64,000 bases of DNA from Sphingobacterium lumbrici (GTDB lineage: Bacteria > Bacteroidota > Bacteroidia > Sphingobacteriales > Sphingobacteriaceae), in contig NZ_SRZY01000023.1 of assembly GCF_006476045.1 (NCBI RefSeq), positions 434,001-498,000 of the forward strand. The letters run 5' to 3'. Below are positions 27,134 to 36,143 of this stretch, piece by piece. The number at the start of each line of letters is the position of its first letter. Position 1 is the stretch's first letter. The notes under the pieces are model-generated. The model worked only from the letters and a program-made list of their open reading frames with translations, had not been told where the DNA came from and ran no database searches. Made by a program: the position numbers and the translations under genes.

Positions 27134-28150
27134 TTATTTTAATTTTTCAGTTCTTGCTAGTTGTTCGGCATTGGCTTCTTGCAATGTCGGATTTTCTGTG
27201 ATAACAGAAGGTGGATTAAAGTTGTAATAATGATTCGCATTAATTACGGATTCTTTATCTACTTGCGTAGGTTCCTCCAAGATCCAATCGTTGGTCTGCT
27301 TTGTATCAAAACGACAAGTATTACAGATGAAGTCTTCCACTTCGCCAAACTCGTCTTTACGTCCGGTTACGCGCAATACATCCGCGCCTTTATACCATAA
27401 TGTGACCTTACCTGAGCAAGACGGACAGTCCCGATGGGCATCCACCGGTTTGGTAAACCAAACCCGATTTTTGAATCGAAACGTTTTATCCGTAAGCGCC
27501 CCAACTGGACACACATCAATCACATTTCCAATGAAATCATTGTCTAAGGCTTCTTCAATGAAAGTAGATATTTCGGAATGATCACCTCTATACAGGATGC
27601 CATGCTCACGTTTATTGGTAAGCTGATTGGCGACATATACACAACGATAGCATAAGATACATCTATTCATGTGCAATTGTATCTTATCTCCAATATCGAT
27701 ACGTTCAAAGGTGCGGCGCCCAAATTCATAACGTGTTTGCTCGGCACCATGTTCGTAACCCAGATCCTGCAACTTGCATTCACCTGCCTGATCACATACC
27801 GGGCAGTCTAAAGGGTGATTGATCAATAAAAACTCCACAACCCCTTTACGTGCATCTACCACTTCCGGCGACGTAATATTTTGTACTTCCATGCCATCCA
27901 TTACCGTTGTGCGGCAGGAAGCGACCAGCTTTGGCATGGGTCTAGGATCTTTCTCAGATCCTTTAGAAACTTTTACAAGACATGTGCGGCATTTTCCCCC
28001 TGAGCCTTCCAATTTGGAATAATAGCACATCGCAGGAGGAACGATATCCCCACCAATCTGACGTGCGGCATTCAGAATAGAAGTACCCGGAGCTACATCC
28101 ACCGGAATACCATCAATCGTTACTCTAAATTTTACTTCTTCTTCAGCCAT
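27134..28150 (-). CDS. nuoG: Complex I subunit G, short form (2Fe-2S/4Fe-4S electron carrier)
   Basis: 338 residues, far shorter than the 700-900 of typical NuoG, because the molybdopterin-oxidoreductase-like domain is missing. Present are the 2Fe-2S cysteines (CYYSKLEGSGGKCRTC and a later C in LVASCRTT), the H-C-x2-C-x5-C cluster (HPLDCPVCDQAGEC), and the 4Fe-4S cysteines CILCYRC with VIDVCPVGAL. Two more CxxC pairs at residues 242/245 and 276/279 could bind a further cluster or zinc. The start at 28150 is chosen because the longer open frame would run deep into nuoF. Short NuoG forms are, as recalled, usual in Sphingobacteria, so this is not called a truncation. Confidence 0.9.
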   Translation of the reverse strand: MAEEEVKFRVTIDGIPVDVAPGTSILNAARQIGGDIVPPAMCYYSKLEGSGGKCRTCLVKVSKGSEKDPRPMPKLVASCRTTVMDGMEVQNITSPEVVDARKGVVEFLLINHPLDCPVCDQAGECKLQDLGYEHGAEQTRYEFGRRTFERIDIGDKIQLHMNRCILCYRCVYVANQLTNKREHGILYRGDHSEISTFIEEALDNDFIGNVIDVCPVGALTDKTFRFKNRVWFTKPVDAHRDCPSCSGKVTLWYKGADVLRVTGRKDEFGEVEDFICNTCRFDTKQTNDWILEEPTQVDKESVINANHYYNFNPPSVITENPTLQEANAEQLARTEKLK

Positions 28151-28167
28151 CGTATCTGCTATTAATA

Positions 28168-29526
28168 TTATTGTACTACAGGTGCAATAGGATCCGCATA
28201 ATGTGCTAATCCGTAATTCCTGCTTAGTGCTTCTTGCGGGTGGGTAATATGCCACTCAAATTCATCTCTAAAATGACGAATAGCCGCCGCGACCGGCCAC
28301 GCCGCTGCATCTCCTAAGGGGCAAATGGTATTACCTTCGATACGGCGCTGCACATCCCATAATAAGTCAATGTCTTCGATGCTTCCTTTCCCTGTTTCAA
28401 TCTTATGCAATATTTTTTCCATCCAACCGGTTCCTTCCCTACATGGCGAACATTGTCCGCAGCTTTCGTGATGATAAAAGCGGGCGAAATTCCACGTATT
28501 GCGCACAATGCACTGATCTTCATCAAAGACAATAAAGCCTCCTGATCCCATCGAACTCCCCGTTGCAAAACCTCCATCGGCCAAGGACTCATACGTCATT
28601 AAGCGGGCATTGCCATTTATTGTTTTGGAAATCAAATTTGCCGGCAAGATGGGAACCGATGATCCACCCGGTACCAAAGCTTTCAGCTTTTTACCATTAG
28701 CGATCCCGCCACAATATTCGTCTGAATAGATAAACTCTTCCACTGGAAGACCCATATCTATTTCATATACGCCAGGACGTACTATATTCCCACTAGCGGA
28801 TATGAGTTTTGTACCTGTACTTCGTTCAATGCCAATTTTAGCGTATTCTTCTCCTCCATCGTTGATGATCGGAACTGTAGCTGCAATGGATTCCACATTG
28901 TTTACTACTGTAGGGCAGCCATACAATCCCGCTATTGCCGGGAAAGGTGGCTTGATACGTGGATTACCACGTTTACCTTCCAGGGATTCCAATAGCGCTG
29001 TTTCTTCACCACAGATATATGCTCCGCCACCTGGTTGAACATAGATCTCCAAATCATACCCCGTCCCTAAAATGTTCTTACCTAAAAATCCGGCGGCTTT
29101 CGCCTCGGCAATGGCTTTCTCCATAATACGGATTTGCGGCATCATCTCACCGCGGATATATATATATGATGTATTTGCTCCCAAAGCAAAACTCGACACG
29201 ATCATACCTTCCAACAAGATATGCGGGATATGCGTCATCAAATAACGGTCTTTGAATGTACCAGGCTCTGACTCATCGCCGTTGCACACCAAATAACGTG
29301 GAACACCTTCGGGCTTGGCTAAGAATCCCCATTTCATACCTGTTGGGAAACCAGCTCCACCTCGCCCACGTAAACCTGATTTTTTCACTTCTTCTACTAC
29401 ATCTTCGGGCGACATGGTTTTTAACGCTTTTTCCACAGCACGGTATCCTCCCTGTTGCCGATACACATCAAAAGTATTGATGCCTGGAACGTCTATATGT
29501 TCTAATAATAACTTACGACCCATCAT
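28168..29526 (-). CDS. nuoF: NADH-quinone oxidoreductase subunit F (NADH and FMN binding)
   Basis: 452 residues. Electron entry subunit: the NADH-binding GLRGRGGAGFPTGMKWGF (about residue 50), the FMN-binding region YICGEETALLESLEGKRG, and the N3 4Fe-4S cysteines in ESCGQCSPCREGTGW with the fourth in GNTICPLGDAAAWP. It is two bases from nuoE and shares the operon. Confidence 0.97.
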   Translation of the reverse strand: MMGRKLLLEHIDVPGINTFDVYRQQGGYRAVEKALKTMSPEDVVEEVKKSGLRGRGGAGFPTGMKWGFLAKPEGVPRYLVCNGDESEPGTFKDRYLMTHIPHILLEGMIVSSFALGANTSYIYIRGEMMPQIRIMEKAIAEAKAAGFLGKNILGTGYDLEIYVQPGGGAYICGEETALLESLEGKRGNPRIKPPFPAIAGLYGCPTVVNNVESIAATVPIINDGGEEYAKIGIERSTGTKLISASGNIVRPGVYEIDMGLPVEEFIYSDEYCGGIANGKKLKALVPGGSSVPILPANLISKTINGNARLMTYESLADGGFATGSSMGSGGFIVFDEDQCIVRNTWNFARFYHHESCGQCSPCREGTGWMEKILHKIETGKGSIEDIDLLWDVQRRIEGNTICPLGDAAAWPVAAAIRHFRDEFEWHITHPQEALSRNYGLAHYADPIAPVVQ

Positions 29527-29528
29527 GA

Positions 29529-30056
29529 TTAAGCTTCCGTTTGTGCTTTATTTTTCAAAGTTTCAATCAATTGAGCGACACTTTGTTCTGTTAAGTTTTC
29601 GTAAAAAGTATATTCCGGACCGATTTGTAATACCGGACCATAACCACACGCAGCAAGACATTCGACCCCACGCCAAGAAAACAATCCATCTGCTGTGACT
29701 TCACCCTCTTTTACACCGAGTGCATCTTCTATATACTGCATAATACGCTCCGCTCCTACCAAACAACATGGACCTGTACGACATATTTCCAAATTATACT
29801 TCCCTTGCGGACGCAAAAAGTACATCGTATAGAAAGTAGCCACTTCATACACCTCAATCGGTTCGATTTGAAGAAAATGAGCAACTTTATCCATCGCGTC
29901 TGTACTCAACCAGCCGTATTCTGCCTGTACCAAATGTAAAAGTGGTAAAAGCGCAGATTTTTGTTTGCCTTGAGGGTAGCGACTTGCGACTTCTGCAAAC
30001 TTGGTTAATAGTTCCGCAGAAAACTCTACGGGGTGATTTTCTTTTACACTAAGCAT
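29529..30056 (-). CDS. nuoE: NADH-quinone oxidoreductase subunit E (2Fe-2S)
   Basis: 175 residues of the thioredoxin-like 24-kDa subunit. The 2Fe-2S ligands are in ICRTGPCC and ECLAACGYGP. The N-terminal helical part contains YPQGKQKSALLPLLHLVQAE, as in the family. Its start overlaps the end of nuoD by 8 bases. Confidence 0.95.
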   Translation of the reverse strand: MLSVKENHPVEFSAELLTKFAEVASRYPQGKQKSALLPLLHLVQAEYGWLSTDAMDKVAHFLQIEPIEVYEVATFYTMYFLRPQGKYNLEICRTGPCCLVGAERIMQYIEDALGVKEGEVTADGLFSWRGVECLAACGYGPVLQIGPEYTFYENLTEQSVAQLIETLKNKAQTEA

Positions 30057-31284
30057 CTAATTCTCCTGCAATAACATTTAAACTACTCATGTTAATAATC
30101 GCGTCGGAAATTAACATTCCGCTACTCATAGGTGCAAACATTTGATAATTGATAAAGGAAGGCCTTCTGAAGTGAAGACGATAAGGTGTACGACCACCGT
30201 CATGAATCAGGTAAAAACCTAATTCTCCATTTCCTCCTTCTACCGCATGATACACTTCGGATTGTGGTGTTTCCCATTCTCCCATGACAATCTTGAAATG
30301 ATAGATCAACGCCTCCATATTGGTATACACCTGCTCTTTTGGAGGGAGGTAAAACTCCGGTACATCGGCATGGAAAACGCCTGAAGGCTCTTTGGAGATT
30401 TTCTCCAATGCCTGTTCGATAATGCGCATCGATTGCCACATCTCTTCGTTACGTACCATGAATCGATCGTATACATCTCCATTGGTACCTACCGGTACAT
30501 CAAAATCAAATTCTTCGTAAGAACAATAAGGATCAACAACACGCACATCGTAATCGACACCTGTTGCACGTAGAATAGGGCCTGACCAACTATAACTTAA
30601 AGCCTCTTCAGGAGTAACTGCAGCCACACCCGAAGTACGCTCTATGAATATTCTATTACGAACAAACAACTCCTCAAATTCTTCTAAAACTGCGGGGAAT
30701 CGCTTGATAAATTCTTCTATTTTAGCAAACGCGATCTCATTAAAATCCCGTTCGAAGCCACCTATACGGCCAATATTTGTCGTCAAACGCGCGCCACAGA
30801 TCTCTTCAAAGATCTCATAGATAAATTCACGCTCCTGCATGAGATATAAAAATCCCGAAAATGCACCCGTATCTACACCTAGAATACCGTTACAGATAAT
30901 ATGATCGGCAATACGTGCCAGTTCCATAACGATTACACGCATATACTGCACGCGCTTCGGAATTTCAATACGTAACAGTTTCTCAACTGTCATGTGCCAC
31001 CCCATATTATTAATGGGGGATGAACAATAATTCAAACGATCTGTTAGCGGTGTAATCTGATAGAACGGTCGGTGTTCTGCAATCTTTTCAAATGCACGGT
31101 GAATATAGCCAATTGTTGAAATTCCACTTACGATACGCTCGCCATCAATCTGAAGAACATTCTGAAAAACACCGTGAGTCGCCGGATGTGTTGGCCCTAG
31201 ATTTAAGGTGATCAGATCATCTTGCGGATCGTTATCAACAAAAACGCTTTTATTATTTGTTATTTTGGTGATGGGTACACTCAT
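30049..31284 (-). CDS. nuoD: NADH-quinone oxidoreductase subunit D
   Basis: 411 residues, 49-kDa subunit homologous to the large subunit of NiFe hydrogenases, forming the quinone pocket with NuoB. It carries LNLGPTHPATHGVFQNVLQI, IGYIHRAFEKIAEHRPFYQ, and the C-terminal SFINYQMFAPMSSGMLISDA. The hydrogenase metal cysteines are absent, as expected. Separate from nuoC (not fused as in E. coli). Confidence 0.97.
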   Translation of the reverse strand: MSVPITKITNNKSVFVDNDPQDDLITLNLGPTHPATHGVFQNVLQIDGERIVSGISTIGYIHRAFEKIAEHRPFYQITPLTDRLNYCSSPINNMGWHMTVEKLLRIEIPKRVQYMRVIVMELARIADHIICNGILGVDTGAFSGFLYLMQEREFIYEIFEEICGARLTTNIGRIGGFERDFNEIAFAKIEEFIKRFPAVLEEFEELFVRNRIFIERTSGVAAVTPEEALSYSWSGPILRATGVDYDVRVVDPYCSYEEFDFDVPVGTNGDVYDRFMVRNEEMWQSMRIIEQALEKISKEPSGVFHADVPEFYLPPKEQVYTNMEALIYHFKIVMGEWETPQSEVYHAVEGGNGELGFYLIHDGGRTPYRLHFRRPSFINYQMFAPMSSGMLISDAIINMSSLNVIAGELDA

Positions 31285-31308
31285 CTCTTCTCTATAATTA
31301 ACTCGGAT

Positions 31309-31812
31309 TTAACGTCCAAAATAAAAATCTTTTTTATCTACCCGATTCGGATCTTCTAAGGGATATTCCTTTCGCATCGGGAAAACACCCAAGTCGTCCA
31401 TATTTAAAATACGTCGTAAATCCGGGTGACCTTCGAAAATGATTCCAAAGAAATCATAAGTTTCCCGTTCCATCCAATTAGCTCCATTCCAAACTACGGT
31501 AGCTGTTGGAATAACCGGATTTTGTCCATCAATATACACTTTAATACGTAAACGTATATTTTGAAAGAGGTTATGTACGTGGTAGACGACCGCAAAAGAT
31601 TTTTCCTGGTTTGGGTAATGTACCGCTGTAATGTCTGTCAAATAGCGAAACTGAAGTACATCATCCAATTTTACAAACTGCAATACGTCGATAATACTTT
31701 CAATTGACGTCTCTATGGTTAAAAGATCGTGTGGTTCTAGCGGATTTCGAATCTGGTCTCCAAATTTATCCTTCAATCGGTTTAAAACACTTTGATTATC
31801 CAACTTATCCAT
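31309..31812 (-). CDS. nuoC: NADH-quinone oxidoreductase subunit C
   Basis: 167 residues from [11 protein letters not shown]. It has the 30-kDa subunit signature [20 protein letters not shown] and [11 protein letters not shown] at the C-terminus. The start at 31812 is chosen because ATGGATAA then overlaps the nuoB stop by 8 bases, the same coupling seen at nuoD/E and nuoJ/K. Confidence 0.94.
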   Translation of the reverse strand: MDKLDNQSVLNRLKDKFGDQIRNPLEPHDLLTIETSIESIIDVLQFVKLDDVLQFRYLTDITAVHYPNQEKSFAVVYHVHNLFQNIRLRIKVYIDGQNPVIPTATVVWNGANWMERETYDFFGIIFEGHPDLRRILNMDDLGVFPMRKEYPLEDPNRVDKKDFYFGR

Positions 31813-32359
31813 TATCTGTAACAATTCCGTATTTCTCCAACAATGCTTTATACTCGGGCGTATTGCGCCGATTAAGTGATTCGCTTTTTACAATATCCTG
31901 AAGCCGAAGTACACCATCTAAAATTGCTTCAGGCCTAGGCGGACAGCCTGGCACATATACATCTACAGGGATAATTTCATCTATACCTTGCAATACAGAG
32001 TACGTATCAAAAATACCACCGCTGGAAGCACAAGCTCCAACAGCGATCACCCAACGCGGCTCTGCCATTTGAATATATACCTGCTTTAAAACGGGTGCCA
32101 TTTTCTTTGCTATTGTGCCCATTACGAGCAACATATCAGCTTGTCTTGGGGAAAAGCTTGGCCGCTCCGCACCAAAACGAGCCAAATCATAAGTCGAGCC
32201 CATAGTAGCCATAAATTCAATTCCACAACAAGATGTCGCAAAAGGTAATGGCCAAAGGGAATTCGCCCTTGCTAAACCTATAGCTTTATCCAGTGATGTT
32301 GCAAAAAATCCTGCCCCCTCTACTCCCGGTGGAGTTTCGCCTAACTTTACGTTACTCAT
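31805..32359 (-). CDS. nuoB: NADH-quinone oxidoreductase subunit B (N2 cluster)
   Basis: 184 residues. It binds the terminal 4Fe-4S cluster N2 through SCCGIEFMA (tandem cysteines), VGACASSGG and PGCPPRPEA. Also visible is [18 protein letters not shown]. Complete; the N-terminus is short and without extension. Confidence 0.96.
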   Translation of the reverse strand: MSNVKLGETPPGVEGAGFFATSLDKAIGLARANSLWPLPFATSCCGIEFMATMGSTYDLARFGAERPSFSPRQADMLLVMGTIAKKMAPVLKQVYIQMAEPRWVIAVGACASSGGIFDTYSVLQGIDEIIPVDVYVPGCPPRPEAILDGVLRLQDIVKSESLNRRNTPEYKALLEKYGIVTDNG

Positions 32360-32462
32360 GATATTATTGTTATTCGGTTTAACTCGTCTTTTACTGATCG
32401 AACAGTCACAAAATAGTATTTTTCACCCTTTTAAAAAAAGCTATTCTTTATTTATAACGATT

Positions 32463-32843
32463 CTAATCCCAATCTAGTGCCTTTTTCTTAATGACATAGA
32501 TAAATCCTAACAGAAGCATCCCCATGAAAATAAACATTTCGATAAGACCTTCCATTCCAAATTCTCTAAAATTAACAGCCCAAGGGTACATAAATATAAC
32601 CTCTACATCAAATACCACAAACAATAAGGCCACTAAAAAATATTTAATAGAAAAAGGCTGACGGGCGTTTCCAATTACTTTTACACCGGATTCAAAAGAT
32701 TCCAGTTTACTTTCTGTACGAACCTTTGGTCCTAGCAAATGTGTACTTACTATAGCAAACACACCAAATGCTACAGCCACCCCAAGCTGTATAAGTATTG
32801 GAATATAATCGACTGGAAGACTTTCTCCCTGTAGGTTTTCCAT
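32463..32843 (-). CDS. nuoA: NADH-quinone oxidoreductase subunit A
   Basis: 126 residues, three membrane helices. It carries ESKLESFESGVKVIGNARQP in the first loop and the motif FVVFDVEVIFMYPWAV in helix 2. First gene of the nuoA-N operon, with the promoter 30-60 bases upstream. A gap of about 100 bases separates it from nuoB and contains nothing obvious. Confidence 0.96.
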   Translation of the reverse strand: MENLQGESLPVDYIPILIQLGVAVAFGVFAIVSTHLLGPKVRTESKLESFESGVKVIGNARQPFSIKYFLVALLFVVFDVEVIFMYPWAVNFREFGMEGLIEMFIFMGMLLLGFIYVIKKKALDWD

Positions 32844-32869
32844 AGTTTTCTAATTTGTTATTATTCTAG

Positions 32870-32900
32870 CAAACATAGATAAATTTGCTTTTATATGCAA
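32870..32900 (-). promoter_or_regulatory. Promoter of the nuo operon
   Basis: On the minus strand, TTG (32898-32900), 20 bases, TATGTTTG (32870-32877), starting 27 bases before nuoA. The spacer is nearly identical to that at prfB and dcd. Confidence 0.7.
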
Positions 32901-33040
32901 TTATAATTGTATCGCATATTAAAACAATTATTCATCAATACCCGTTTAATGCCATGAATTAACGTTCCGAGGCTTATCGACCTCTCCTCTGCCATTGAGA
33001 ACTTGTTCATGGAGGAAATATAACTATTTTTAACACAAAA

Positions 33041-33065
33041 AATAGGGACTGAACCAGTCCCTATT
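33041..33065 (-). terminator. Terminator of the ExbB-TonB-TPR operon
   Basis: Perfect stem AATAGGGACT (33041-33050) with AGTCCCTATT (33056-33065), 5-base loop, followed on the minus strand by TTTTTGTG. It lies 33 bases after the TPR gene. Confidence 0.85.
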
Positions 33066-33097
33066 CTATGATATTAATCATTAATATTAAATAACTA

Positions 33098-34828
33098 TTA
33101 ACTTTCTAGATATTCAATATAAGCATTTGCAAACTCATCTTCCGGAGATAATTGTAGCGAACTTTTGAATGACTTCAATGCTGCATCATACTGCTCCTGC
33201 GTAATTTGGTAATATCCGATATAATTATACGCATCTACAAGATATGATTTCTCGGTATCTGTAATAGTACCACCACCTGCTTCTTTATCTTTAAGCACTT
33301 GAATCAATTGGGCAAATGCCGGAACAAATAAGCCTTTACATTGATCTGCCTCTTCTGGGTTAACATTATCCAATGAAATGTTTACATACCCAGTTAGATA
33401 CAATGCACGTGCTAAATATTCATCATTAACTTTTTGATCATTCGATTTGATGATAACATCAAATGCTTTCAATGCGGTATCGAATTCTTTTGCCGGATCC
33501 TCACCTTTTTCCTTTTTCGCTATACCTCCGCGAAAATTTGAATCTCCTAAGAAGAAATTCGCTTCGTAGAAATAGTCGGTACCTTGTTGACTTGCCGGGA
33601 TATTGAAAATACCCGATGCAACATTATACTTACCTTCCCCATAAGCAATCATACCCGCCGTTCCGATTTCCGGCATCATCTCTGGATTTTTTGCTAATGC
33701 TATTTTCAGATTTACCAATCCCTTATCTACATTTCCAGTCTGGATATAAGACAAACCTGAAAATAAATAGTCATAATCGATCAAACGGCTAGTGTCTGAT
33801 TCTGCAAACAATTTATCAAAGTAGCCAACTGCCTTTTGGTAATCTTCATCTTGGTTAAACGCAATATATCCCAAATAACGGTATACCTTCGCGTCTACGC
33901 CCGGTGCATTTTCCAATTGTTGCGCAACAGTCTTTAACTCATCGTATTTTTGTCCCCATACCAAGAAATCTGCATAGCGCACACGAGCATCTATAGAATT
34001 GTCACCGGTTACTGCCAGATATTTTTTATAGCTATCTACTGCCTTCGCTATTTCCGTATCGTACGTTGCTTTTTGCTCATCCGTATCATGTGGAAGACGT
34101 TTGGCAAACTGCAATTGTGTTTCTGCCAGTTCACGATAAATAGGCCCAAAAGCTGGATACTCTTCACTTAAGCTTGTTAATTGCTCTAACGCAACATCGT
34201 AAGCCTGCGCACGACGTATAATAACGGCTTGAGCCACTTTTGCTTTAATCAAGTTTTCATTAATATTTAACGCATCACGATAGTTAAGATACGCTTGGCT
34301 ACTTTCATTCAACCCCACGTACGCATCCCCCAATGCTACAGGAATCAATGCGTCCTTTGCGTTTTTTGATTTCGCTTGTGTCAAATATTCAATTGCCTTC
34401 ATATAATCCGGCTTTGGCGCATCAATATAAGCTCGGCCCACATAATATAATGGCAGATAGTCCTTTTTTCCTAAGCCTGATGTAGCTACTGCAAACTTTT
34501 GTTCTGCAGCAGCTACGTTTCCTTTCTGCAGATCTACAATCCCTAATCCTACGTTATTTAATTGTTCTTTTGGGCTATTCATTAAACCTTCACTAAATAC
34601 GATAGCAGCAGAATCAATTTTATCATTGATTAAGTGTACCTGACCTAAGTAAAAGTAATTTACACCATCTTTAGCTTTCTTTTGCACAAGATTTTGCAAA
34701 ATACCTTTAGCTTTATCGTACTGCTCTGCCTCAATTGCTGCTTGAGCATCTTTTAAACTTTGAGCACTTACCGAACTAACCACTGCCCCTGCCATTAAAA
34801 GACTCAAAAATAATTTGCTTTTTGTCAT
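33098..34828 (-). CDS. Periplasmic tetratricopeptide-repeat protein of the ExbB-TonB cluster
   Basis: 576 residues with a signal peptide (MTKSKLFLSLLMAGAVVSSVSAQ) and many TPR units along the whole length, the clearest at residues 25-60 (LKDAQAAIEAEQYDKAKGIL) and at the C-terminus (QEQYDAALKSFKSSLQLSPE). No catalytic motif. It follows the PstS-like gene by 26 bases and ends the operon. TPR proteins at this place are a recurring part of Bacteroidota TonB clusters. It may organise envelope complexes, but that is inference. Confidence 0.85.
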   Translation of the reverse strand: MTKSKLFLSLLMAGAVVSSVSAQSLKDAQAAIEAEQYDKAKGILQNLVQKKAKDGVNYFYLGQVHLINDKIDSAAIVFSEGLMNSPKEQLNNVGLGIVDLQKGNVAAAEQKFAVATSGLGKKDYLPLYYVGRAYIDAPKPDYMKAIEYLTQAKSKNAKDALIPVALGDAYVGLNESSQAYLNYRDALNINENLIKAKVAQAVIIRRAQAYDVALEQLTSLSEEYPAFGPIYRELAETQLQFAKRLPHDTDEQKATYDTEIAKAVDSYKKYLAVTGDNSIDARVRYADFLVWGQKYDELKTVAQQLENAPGVDAKVYRYLGYIAFNQDEDYQKAVGYFDKLFAESDTSRLIDYDYLFSGLSYIQTGNVDKGLVNLKIALAKNPEMMPEIGTAGMIAYGEGKYNVASGIFNIPASQQGTDYFYEANFFLGDSNFRGGIAKKEKGEDPAKEFDTALKAFDVIIKSNDQKVNDEYLARALYLTGYVNISLDNVNPEEADQCKGLFVPAFAQLIQVLKDKEAGGGTITDTEKSYLVDAYNYIGYYQITQEQYDAALKSFKSSLQLSPEDEFANAYIEYLES

Positions 34829-34854
34829 AACTTTATTTGTGTTCTCTATTGTTT

Positions 34855-35778
34855 CTAATTTATTCTATCTCTTATTATAATCTCTCGACCGGGCATCGTA
34901 GCAGGCAGTAACCCTGACTTCAATACGATACGTTGCCCCCTATCACCCGTTAAGAACGCTGAAAAACCTATTCCTAATCCAAAATTAGGTTGATAATTTA
35001 ACACGAAAATCTCTCTTTTTAGCGGATATTCGTCTGTCGATAAACTCGCTTGTGAAGGTTTTACATATCTATGTTTTCCTCCGCTGTCGTTTAAGACGCT
35101 TAATATACGAATTTTATCTATTTCTGTAAAAGAACTTTTTAAATATAAATATTGATTAAAACTTATCAGCCCTATTTTATCCACACTATTTGCAACTTCA
35201 TGCAACACCTCCTCAGATGAAGTAAGTGCTTCAACATAATTACTCGCTATTTTGTCGATTGTGCCTAAATCTTTAAAATAACGTAAGATACTTGAGTTAA
35301 CATTATCAAAAACAAGTTTAACATCCTTGACTTTACTTCCTTTTAATAACGCTATAACGTCCGCAACTCTAAAACTGGTATCTGCGCTCGCATTATTTGT
35401 TAATAAAACTATGCCGTCGTATGCGATCGGATAAATGTAAGGTTTAATAGCTCGCTGTTCAAATGACCGACTTTCCTCAGCAGTTAGTTTACGGGCCAAC
35501 ACCGCAAAGTTGGTTTCACCCTTTAGTAGTGCATTAATAGCATGTACTTCGGCTGCCGGTTGAGGTACTATCGTTGCGTTATAATATGAACTCTCAAAGA
35601 CCTCTTTATTCTCCATAAACAGTGGCAACACCGTCTCATCAACCCCCACCTGCATACTTCCTTTCAATACATCTTCTTTATCTTCCTTCTCCCCGTCCTG
35701 CGAATTGTTATTATTACCGCAACCAGTCCAACAAAAATGGAAAAAAACGAGTAGATATATACAGTTAAATATTCTCAT
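34855..35778 (-). CDS. PstS-like periplasmic binding lipoprotein
   Basis: 307 residues with a lipoprotein signal (MRIFNCIYLLVFFHFCWTGC). It belongs to the phosphate-binding-protein-like fold: MQVGVDETVLPLFMENKEVF, ATIVPQPAAEVHAINALLKG, and the C-terminal GLGIGFSAFLTGDRGQRIVL. No PstC/A/B permease genes are adjacent, so it is unlikely to serve a phosphate ABC transporter here. In this cluster such proteins are associated with TonB machinery; the ligand is unknown. Confidence 0.8.
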   Translation of the reverse strand: MRIFNCIYLLVFFHFCWTGCGNNNNSQDGEKEDKEDVLKGSMQVGVDETVLPLFMENKEVFESSYYNATIVPQPAAEVHAINALLKGETNFAVLARKLTAEESRSFEQRAIKPYIYPIAYDGIVLLTNNASADTSFRVADVIALLKGSKVKDVKLVFDNVNSSILRYFKDLGTIDKIASNYVEALTSSEEVLHEVANSVDKIGLISFNQYLYLKSSFTEIDKIRILSVLNDSGGKHRYVKPSQASLSTDEYPLKREIFVLNYQPNFGLGIGFSAFLTGDRGQRIVLKSGLLPATMPGREIIIRDRIN

Positions 35779-35853
35779 TTTATTAATAAGATTAGTAAAA
35801 AAGGAAAAAGATTAATCTTTCACACCTTTTTTGAAAATGTTTTGCATTCAATG

Positions 35854-35904
35854 CCCGTTAAGATCTTCTATCTCTCTTAAGGCAAGATAAAAGACCTTAA
35901 CGGG
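35854..35904. other. Hairpin over the stop codon of the small membrane protein gene
   Basis: CCCGTTAAGATCTT (35854-35867) pairs with AAGACCTTAACGGG (35891-35904), one mismatch, 23-base loop. The TAA of the 75-residue gene lies inside the 3' arm. No T-tract follows on the minus strand. Confidence 0.6.
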
Positions 35905-36124
35905 TAAAGTTCTTTTGAAATAGTCTGATAAAACGCATAAAAGAATATACGATAAGTAATATGCCAAACATTTTTTTGTACCGCATGTCTATTTCTAAAG
36001 GGAACTTACTCCAAAATATAATCAATAAGCCTAATGTAAAATACACTAAAAACATGAAAAGGCCTAAAATAGACAGAAATCGCTGCGTTGGCGATTTCTG
36101 TCTAAACTTTGTATTACTATTCAT
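35897..36124 (-). CDS. Small two-helix membrane protein, unknown
   Basis: 75 residues: a basic N-terminus (MNSNTKFRQKSPTQRF), a hydrophobic helix (ILGLFMFLVYFTLGLLIIF), a short charged turn and a second helix (MFGILLIVYSFMRFIRLF). No recognised family. Its position between tonB (20 bases upstream) and the PstS-like gene, in the same direction, suggests that it belongs to the TonB machinery. Codons 8-18 form a perfect hairpin in the mRNA. Confidence 0.65.
   Translation of the reverse strand: MNSNTKFRQKSPTQRFLSILGLFMFLVYFTLGLLIIFWSKFPLEIDMRYKKMFGILLIVYSFMRFIRLFQKNFTR
36071..36103. other. Perfect 13-bp inverted repeat inside the small membrane protein gene
   Basis: AGACAGAAATCGC (36071-36083) and its exact complement (36091-36103) around a 7-base loop, near the start of the coding region. 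Confidence 0.75.
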
Positions 36125-36143
36125 TATTGAATTTTCAAGCCAA

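Noticed and set aside
27134-28150. NuoG as a truncated pseudogene
   Set aside because: All iron-sulfur ligands are intact, the operon is complete and tightly spaced, and short NuoG proteins are usual in this group.
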